In this document: positions 56,901 through 64,000 of the stretch, piece after piece
Position numbering within the stretch: position 1 is the first letter of the stretch
How the letters are laid out: each line of letters opens with the position of its first letter
Source: Gamsiella multidivaricata
Lineage: Eukaryota; Mortierellomycota; Mortierellomycetes; Mortierellales; Mortierellaceae
Assembly: GCF_025024155.1 (NCBI RefSeq)
Contig: NW_026251725.1
Span: 186,001-250,000 of the forward strand
Direction of reading: 5' to 3'
DNA length: 64,000 nt
Notes under the pieces: generated by a model
What the model saw: only the letters and a program-made list of their open reading frames with translations
Told to the model about the DNA's origin: nothing
Databases searched by the model: none
Made by a program: the position numbers and the translations under genes

Positions 56901-58153
56901 TTAGGCCTTGGCCTTGACCAACGAGCCACCGTCCACAGGAATCACAGCACCAGTTGTGTAGGCACCGGCCCTTGAAGCCAAGTAAATGCAAGTAGCCGCA
57001 ACATCCTCAGGCTGTCCAATGCGGCCCAATGGAATGTTTTGAACAATCACATCACCAAAATCTCTCAAGGTGGCAGCCATCATCTTGGACTCGAAGGGGC
57101 CAGGGGCAATAGCATTACAGGTGATGTTGCGGTGGCCCAAGTGACCAGCCAGGACACGGGTCATCTGGTGCAAAGCGGCCTTGGAAGCAGAATAGGCGTA
57201 GGTCTCAAGTGCAGGGATGTGGATACCGTCGACGGAGCCAATGTTGATGATCGAAGCGGGGGTCTTCTCGGTTGCTGCAGCGTCTAAGAGGGGCAACATG
57301 GCCTGGGTCAAGGAGAAGACGCGCTTGAGGTTGAGGTTCATGACCTTTTCAAAGGCCTGGTCAGGATAGCTCTCAAGAGGTGCGCCCCACTATTAGGCAT
57401 TATCAAAGGATGCAAAAATTATTAGCATTGCTATGTAGACAATGGCGGGGACGACTGTCACGTAGCGAGCCAGTGTCTTACAGTAGCACCGGCGTTGTTG
57501 ACAAGAACGTGGATCTCTAAAATAAAAGCACAAATAGAGAGGAGGCACTTCAGACGATTGCGTGCTGGTTGCTGACTCAAAAAACAATGTGCCATTGCAC
57601 AGGAACGCATCCTGATGGCAACGTCGCTTACTGGACTCGCGCTTGGACAATTCTGCGACCAATCTCTTGACCTCGTCCAAGCTCTGGAGATCGGCTGGGA
57701 GCGAGATGCACTTGCCGGGTCCGACCTTAGTCAGTTCCTCTGCAACCTTATCGCAGACGTCAGCTGAGCGGGATGAAATGTAAACCTTTGCGCCGTTGGC
57801 GATGAAGCCATGGGCGATCATCAAGCCGATTCTAAAGTGTCGTTGTTATATTGGGCAAAGTCATCAGTTGAGCGATCGGATACCAGCCGAAAGGAGAGTG
57901 ATACAGCTCAGCTGGCATGAGAGGACCCTCTTCGCGATATTGCATGATCCACTGATTGATGCAGAGCGTCAAAGGATACGAAAGAGATGATCAAGAGGAT
58001 CAAAGGAACCGTTACCATGATAAGGAGAGACAGATTGGTATAGTACAGCACTGAGTGTTGCTGGTCGTTGCACACTTACCCTCGGCTGCCACCAGTGACA
58101 AGAACGACCTTGTCCTTAACGTCGAAAAGGGAGGAGGAGTGCATGGAGGACAT
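56901..58153 (-). CDS. Short-chain dehydrogenase/reductase (classical SDR)
   Basis: Four exons, 58080-58153, 57632-57831, 57482-57516 and 56901-57389, with phases 2, 1, 0, encode 265 residues. The NAD(P) motif TGGSRGIG lies at 20-27 and NNAG at 98-101. The catalytic triad is Ser155, Tyr169 and Lys173 (YAYSASK). AIAPGPFESKM and the terminal CIYLASRAGAYTTGAVIPVDGG complete the classical pattern. The closest recall is the 3-oxoacyl-ACP reductase/RhlG-like group, but SDR specificity cannot be set from sequence alone. The protein has no signal peptide and is probably cytosolic. Exon 3 is only 35 bp and holds the NNAG motif. The start was chosen as the first ATG (MSSMHSSSLFDV), with a second at Met4. 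It is divergent from the F-box gene. Confidence 0.92.
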
Positions 58154-59153
58154 GGTAGGCTGGCAGAGTGAATGGAAGCTGGCTGAGGAAGGGATTGCGG
58201 GGAGAGTGGAGAAACGAATGCAGGGAAAAGGAATTGTCTAGGGGTGGAGTGAGGTTGAGCCGAGTGGGGTTCGGCCCCGGCGGTTTACACGTGACCGATC
58301 AGATTTCTCCACATGTTTTCGCCAATGAACGCATGGCCCGGGAAGTCAACGTTGGAACTCAAAACGACTAACGCACTCGCTGGTCGTTATTGGTCCATGG
58401 CGCGCCGACGCCCCAGTCAGCGTAGTGCCCTGAGCAATCGAACAGATCAAAAAGGGATCACAGAAGTATTTTAATACGTGCCTCCAGCCAGGCTAGCGAG
58501 TACGGGAACCAGAATTAGAGGACAGGTGCTAAACAACGACAAGTGAGGAGTTGATGTGCCTTGAGAAAAGAGGATGTGCCTTGAGAAAAGAGGATGTGCC
58601 TGGATGTCATATCAGTGTTCTTTTATTTCGAGCATCTGTTATCTCACGGTGCCAGAACAATGTCCCTTTCCTCGTTTCCATATCTTTGTATCTTTAGAAT
58701 AAAGCGTTCGCTTTTTTTAGTCTCTCTTGAAGGAGTATGCAGAATGACCCCCTTGCAGGAACGAAGAAAAGGAGCCATGAGGACTCTTGTTTTAGCCACT
58801 CGCCGATTGTCATGCCGCAGGGGAACGTTGGGTCCGAACGGAGACAATATGGCAGTGTCCTAGAGAGGAGAACTCCTTGTTCCATGCCCCTTATAATCGA
58901 GGCACAGTATACATTGGGCGACACTGGTACTGATAGAAGCCAGCAGCGGAATGCCATGGAGCACGTAGAAGGATACATGTAATAAAGAGAGTGCCAACGG
59001 CCTCACTCTGCATTCTTTGCTCAGGGACACAACCTCACTTTTTGGCGCTCATCGATCACGCAGCTCCTCTCATTCCTCATTGTCATTCGGATCCCCGGTC
59101 CTCGTTTTGTCGATTCGCTTTCTGTATCACCGTAAGACTGCCATACTAAGATT
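58154..59153. promoter_or_regulatory. Divergent intergenic region, SDR and F-box gene
   Basis: This 1-kb spacer should hold the promoters of two divergent genes. It contains a 20-bp tandem repeat at 58553-58601. No coding feature is supported. Confidence 0.5.
58553..58601. repeat. 20-bp tandem repeat, 2.4 copies
   Basis: Units of GATGTGCCTTGAGAAAAGAG at 58553-58572 and 58573-58592, then a partial copy. The copies are identical. Confidence 0.95.
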
Positions 59154-62100
59154 ATGGAGAACGTTGAGATACTATCGTTTGCTACCAATGGTCCTTCTTC
59201 ATCATCCTGGCACTTTGCAGAACCAGGACCGAGCAGTGTCAGTATCAGCACTAGCATCAGCAGTACCATTGCGAGCACAGATCAACACTTGTCTCAGCAT
59301 CCAGAACGCTCCCTGCAATCTTCCAGTCCTATCACACGACTTCCAGTCGACATACTGCTCTACATCGCCTCCCTGCGGTTCCTAAGCTGGAACGACATTG
59401 TGCAATGGCGTGCCACAGCATCGGTTTTCTATCACTCGATCCCTTTACCCTATGCAACTATGGTAAATCGCACTCTTTATCCACTGCGAATTAGTTCAAT
59501 GGTCTTTGGCATGTGCGACAGCACAGCATCACCTTCTTAAACATTGTCAATGTTCCACCTCTCTTGCATATATCAGATCTTGCAGGCAGCGTTCCTCTTC
59601 CAAGTTAGGCCGCAGCGTGGGGTACGCGATGTGAATCAACAGCGGCAACAACAACAGCACCATCAGCAAGATCAATACACGCACGCGTATACATCGCGAC
59701 TACAGTCAAACAACATACATTCTCTCTACAAAGATCAGCAACTTCAAGATATCGTCGTTCGGTTGACCCGGATATTGACCCACCCCGAGTTCCAGCCGCA
59801 CCTGATGCGCTCCAGTTATTCATTCCGCAATCAACTGCACTCTTCTTTTCACTGGCTTGATCCAACACAGGAGCCCTATTCCTCCGAAGAACGAACCAAG
59901 AAACCAAGCAGGATGCGCAGAGATATGCAGGATTACCCCATTTTCATCACAGGCAATCCTCCGGATCTTGTACGCCTCGCTATGGAATTTGGACATGTGC
60001 CGTTTATCGACCACCTACTTCACCGAGGATTCCGACCCCGTAACCTGCCAGAATATTTCTCGCTTATACCGTCTCTCCCAGTGGAGACCTCTACCAACCA
60101 ACTGCCTGGCGATGGTAAGCACAGCGGCAATCGCAAAAGTGGATGGAAGCGAGCGGATGGGAGCGAATCGCAAGAACAAGGTGGCAGCAGGAACAATCGA
60201 ACGTTATTTCTGAGGCGATCTCTCGAGTTGAACCAGATCTGGGAGTGCATGCGCCTGACTAACCAGGAGCTGGTGGATGCCTGCGCTCGAGCCGACTTGG
60301 ACGCTGTAAGGAAGGTCTTAGATGCCACGCTTGTACGACCCCGCCCTACTTTGGACGGGGTACCCTCAACTAATTCGCTTGATTTTGACGCTGAGCCAAC
60401 GTCAAAGGCGAGGGTCGAGGAAAAACACCGACACGCAAATTACGGTACGGAGCCTGCAGCCCAGATTTTGGAAGATGAGTCTCTTCTCATGTCAAGCCCT
60501 GGTATCGCATCCTCATCTTCGGATCGCTATCCCGTCTCTCTATCCCTAGATCCCATTGCTTCTGCTTCTGGACATGACGATACGCAAGAGAATAGCGCTG
60601 AAGTCCAAGACGACGCGTTTTCTTCAACACCAATCTGGACAGCACCGGCAGCTGTTCATCGATCAACCATCTTTACGACCAGGCCAAGAGTGGACAGCGA
60701 CAGCATTCAGGATCAACACCATTCTTCCGACAGGACTTCTAGTCCTCTTCCAAGACCAGAATGCCCAGAGCCGTATCAGCATATGCCATGGGTCGATGGG
60801 CGTGCCTTGACAGGTGCTCTTTTGGCCGTTTGTTTTCGACGCGATGGGTACGGATCCGAAGAAGCCGAAGGTGCGGAAGAGAGTAAGACAGTGCCGATCG
60901 TTAATGAAATCCTCAAGTACGACTGTATGCTCACGGCACAATCGCTCGGCCAGGCCGTCCTGGGTCTCGCCTATTCGAGGCCGGCAGGGGCACTCAAGAG
61001 AGCTTCTGAGATGAGACAAAAATCAAATCAAGGACAGGAGCAGCATGGCCGAGGACATTCTTCGCCATCGACTTCATTCTGGTCATCATCAAGTCAACCA
61101 GAGTCGACTTCTCAGCGAAACAGGGCGCTCATTAGAGATAAGGATGTCAATTCTGGTCTGAGTATTATGAATCTTCTTATGGAGAGAATCGGGCCCCGCG
61201 AGTGGTTAAAGCTGATCAAATATTATCTCCAGCGACAAGCGTTTGAAGACTTAAGTATAATTCTGGATATATGTCCATTCAAGGGCCCGCAGCTCGAGGT
61301 CAAGGTTAAAGATACCGAAAATGACTTTCATCCATACAAGACTATCAGAAGCCAGTACGACTATCGCCGACAGCAGGCACGGGAGTTGATATGTCGAGAG
61401 ACAGGAATTTGTGGCATGGGAAGCAGGTTAGGTCACTTCAGCGGGCGAGGTATTGGTCAAGGCTCGTATAATGTCTCGGCTACCCTGCACGATTCGAGTC
61501 GGATCCTGTTTACTGGAAGCGGGACAAGATTCACTAGTAGCTATATGCTGCCACGAGGAGGGTTCAGAGGCATTGGCGGAAATACTAATGGGAGCTCAAG
61601 CTCCGTGGGTTATAATGGCGGCCAAGGCGCAGGCTCAGTAGAGTCCCTTACTGCAACCGATGAGAGCAGTCATCAAGACACACAGGCATTGGAAGTAGAC
61701 CATCACTTCAACTCTTCACTGCCACTAGGTCTATTTCCTCAAGACTTCCGCCAGGAGAGCCAGCAGAGCCAGCAGCGGTCTCCTGCAGGAACAGACCTGG
61801 CGTTGGGTGCAGCAGACATGGAAGAGGAAAGCGCAGTCGAAGAGGACATGCCTATGAATATGAATCAAGAGCTACTCGACACTCAGGACCCAAGTCTCGC
61901 ATTCGGTGGCGTTGGTAGTAGCACTACGTCCAGCTCTCGACCAGGGCCCGGCATCGTCGGCATCGCGGTCCAGGCGCAAGCACCCGATCACATCCTGAGG
62001 GCTTTGCTTAAGCTGGGTTTCAGATTCTTCAGTATCTGCGATCTTTCCATATCTGAAAGTCGCCATCCGCTAGCACTTCAATTTCGACAGCAGGAAAAAA

Positions 62101-64000
62101 TGAATCGCCAGCTGATCGACTTTTGCATGGTACCGAACACAGGATCTCCTTCTGAACCAGACACAAATTTACTCGACATGAAGGGAAAGAAGAGAATAGC
62201 AAGAAAGCGAGATGATGTCCAAGATGAGATCCGGTACGATATAGCAGACCAAGAATACCATGTTCAAGCGGTAGAAAAATTTCTTTACCCAGCTGCCAGC
62301 AATCCTGCTCAAGGATCGGTTTCCACTCTCGCACTTCCAGCTCATATATTGGATTTAAACAGCGACAACCCTGGCTGCATCAGCGAACAGAGGCCATCCG
62401 TGATTATCGCCTCCACCGCGACCGCTGAAGAAGATGTCGGGACTGACACCGATTCCACTGGCTTGATGGTCATTCGCGAGCCAGCGCTAGCTCAAGTATC
62501 CACTTCAACTCTGTCACTTTCCAATCACCTAGAGTTCGTCTTGCCTCCTATGTCTCTTGGCGAGACCTTTGAGTCAGGCGCGCCCGTGACAGAGTTCCCT
62601 GACCAAATGATAAGTCCTAGTCCGTCTTTGCAAGTTCCATTTGATCCATCGCAGTATCGCATGAGCGAATATGCGAAGCCGATGTCTCTATCCACCCGAA
62701 AATCGATGCTTGAAGCTAGGAGCATCAGCGGTTCAAACTTTGCTACTATAGATCTATCCTCGTATCGCGGATTTGAGATCATGGGCTCAGGTCAAGAGGG
62801 AGCATCGCCAACAAGCATCTCATACCAACAAATGATTAACGACACGACCAGGCGCAGAGTTCACGAGTGCCTTTCCTCCGAATATATTGATTTGATGACC
62901 GTCGGCATTTGTCTCTATCAAGCGTGCTATCACCAAAAAGAGGTTCTTCTGCGCGCTCTACTGGAACATCGACTCCTTATTGCTCAGGACGCTTTGGCAG
63001 GCGCAGTTCAGGTTGCAGCATCGGTCGGATGGAAACACGGACTAGAGATACTGTTGATGGAACATGGGGACATGGAAGCAGAGGTCGATCCAGTGGTAAC
63101 GATGACGAGCGAGCATGCCCATCATGGGACATCAATGAAGTGGGACTACGCTACCGCAGCGCCTTTGAACCCAGGGAGAAAGAACGAAAACATAGGCCTT
63201 CCACGCAGCCTTGATATGCTAAGAGGAGGATTAGAGATACCCAGCGCTGATGGGTTTGAGGAAACCCTTGGTGGAGGGCATTGTCGATATCAAAGCGATA
63301 GTAGTGGATTGAATTGGTTTAGTAGCCATGATGGCAACGGACAAGGAAGTAACAATAGTCGCGATATGGTTGGGGGCGTAGGCGAAGGCATCGCAAGGGA
63401 GCCAAGACAGTTATTTGAGATCCGTCAAAGGACTAGTTTGAATGTCTCGCACCGGCCCATATTCCCTGATAGGCGCTCATCGTCCGCAGCACATGTTCCT
63501 GTATGGTCACTTCTGGGTCCAATCACCCCTACCGCACGCTCCTCATCTCTAGGAGTCAGGCTATCCACATTCTTGCCTAGCCTTACCGCATCCAAAAAGG
63601 CCAAAAGGCAGGAGCGAAGTAGTGATAAGTGCAAAATATCAGCAACAGAGCCGCTCCAGCAGGACAACGTTCAGCTTCGACAAAAGTCCCAACCAGCGCT
63701 ACTTATGCTTTCAGCATCAGCCCTCTGGTCGCTCCCTAGCGTAATGACCCAGCGCAAGAATCGAAATGCGGTGATAGCACTCATGGCAGCAACGACAAGG
63801 AACGATCCAAGTTTGGTGCGGTGGATAATCGAGTCCTTTGCGGATATCAAGATCGTACACCTCATGCAGGCCCTCGTTATTGCCTGTGATCGCGGGCTTA
63901 TCCGAGTAGTACGAGTTCTCGTTGGGAACTCTGCGGTGGATCGCGCTGCCAAGGCCAAGAGCAAGAGCACAGGAAATCATGCGCCGAGGCTCTTGTTTCG
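59154..64000 (+). CDS. Large F-box protein with ankyrin-like repeats, partial
   Basis: Exon 1 (59154-59462) joins in phase 0 to exon 2 (59577 onward) across a 114-bp intron, and the frame stays open to the right edge, giving at least 1577 residues with no stop. An F-box lies near residues 60-100: ITRLPVDILLYIASLRFLSW then NDIVQWRATASVFYHSI. After a Gln/His stretch come long Ser/Thr/Gln-rich disordered tracts and helical pairs that look like ankyrin repeats. Examples are PPDLVRLAMEFGHVPFIDHL, LAQDALAGAVQVAASVGWKH then GLEILLME, and LVIACDRGLIRVVRVLV. F-box proteins recruit substrates to SCF ubiquitin ligases through Skp1, and the ankyrin-like region would bind the target. It is unusually long for the class. 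The 3' end lies beyond the window. Confidence 0.72.

Noticed and set aside
1..64000. CRISPR arrays, bacterial operons, riboswitches
   Set aside because: No spaced direct repeats of the right form were seen, and the spliced genes show a eukaryotic nuclear genome.

Overview
The window is eukaryotic nuclear DNA, most likely from an early-diverging filamentous fungus of the Mortierella type. I infer this from spliceosomal introns with GTAAGT/GTATGT/GTGCGT donors and usually 45-340 bp long, low-complexity Ser/Gln/His-rich proteins, many 20-30 bp A/T runs, and a LINE remnant; no marker gene fixes the species. The annotation rests on hand-built exon models joined by reading-frame phase. The short exons of several genes leave no long open frame, so I found them by chaining splice sites.

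Layout, left to right. 1-4693 has no supportable gene. 4694-12185 (+) is a 12-exon, 2018-residue protein kinase of the septation-initiation (Cdc7/SepH) type, with a calponin-homology (CH) domain before the kinase and a C1 zinc domain after it. 14036-16968 (-) is a probable unrecognised gene of many small exons, followed at 17356-18670 by the decayed 3' end of a LINE-type retrotransposon. Then, all on the minus strand: gluconokinase (19605-20316), alpha-methylacyl-CoA racemase (20628-21987), a glomulin/Alf4/Ybp-like protein (22292-24753), a lysine-rich SMAP-domain nucleolar protein (25980-27228), a two-finger GATA factor (27603-29303), a DUF1308 (C7orf25-like) protein (30181-32156) and a SAM-dependent methyltransferase (32689-35851).

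35.9-44.3 kb is gene-poor and rich in microsatellites, with one weak minus-strand gene candidate at 40412-41194. Glutaredoxin (44381-44725, +) converges on xanthine dehydrogenase (45179-49662, -). 51473-52638 (-) is a seven-exon CENP-S/MHF1 histone-fold gene. It lies about 160 bp downstream of the SAGA subunit gene HFI1/ADA1 (52795-54295, -). 54.3-56.9 kb holds a degenerate LRR-like fragment and a weak plus-strand gene candidate. A short-chain dehydrogenase (56901-58153, -) is divergent from a very large F-box/ankyrin-like gene (59154 to the right edge, +) that runs off the window.

There is no operon logic. Loose themes are metabolism (gluconate phosphorylation, branched acyl-CoA epimerisation, purine catabolism), chromatin (HFI1 and MHF1 in tandem), ubiquitin-ligase biology (glomulin-like, F-box) and cell-cycle signalling (CH-kinase-C1). 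The strongest oddities are the kinase architecture, the unidentified intron-rich gene beside the LINE remnant, and the MHF1 gene split into seven exons.
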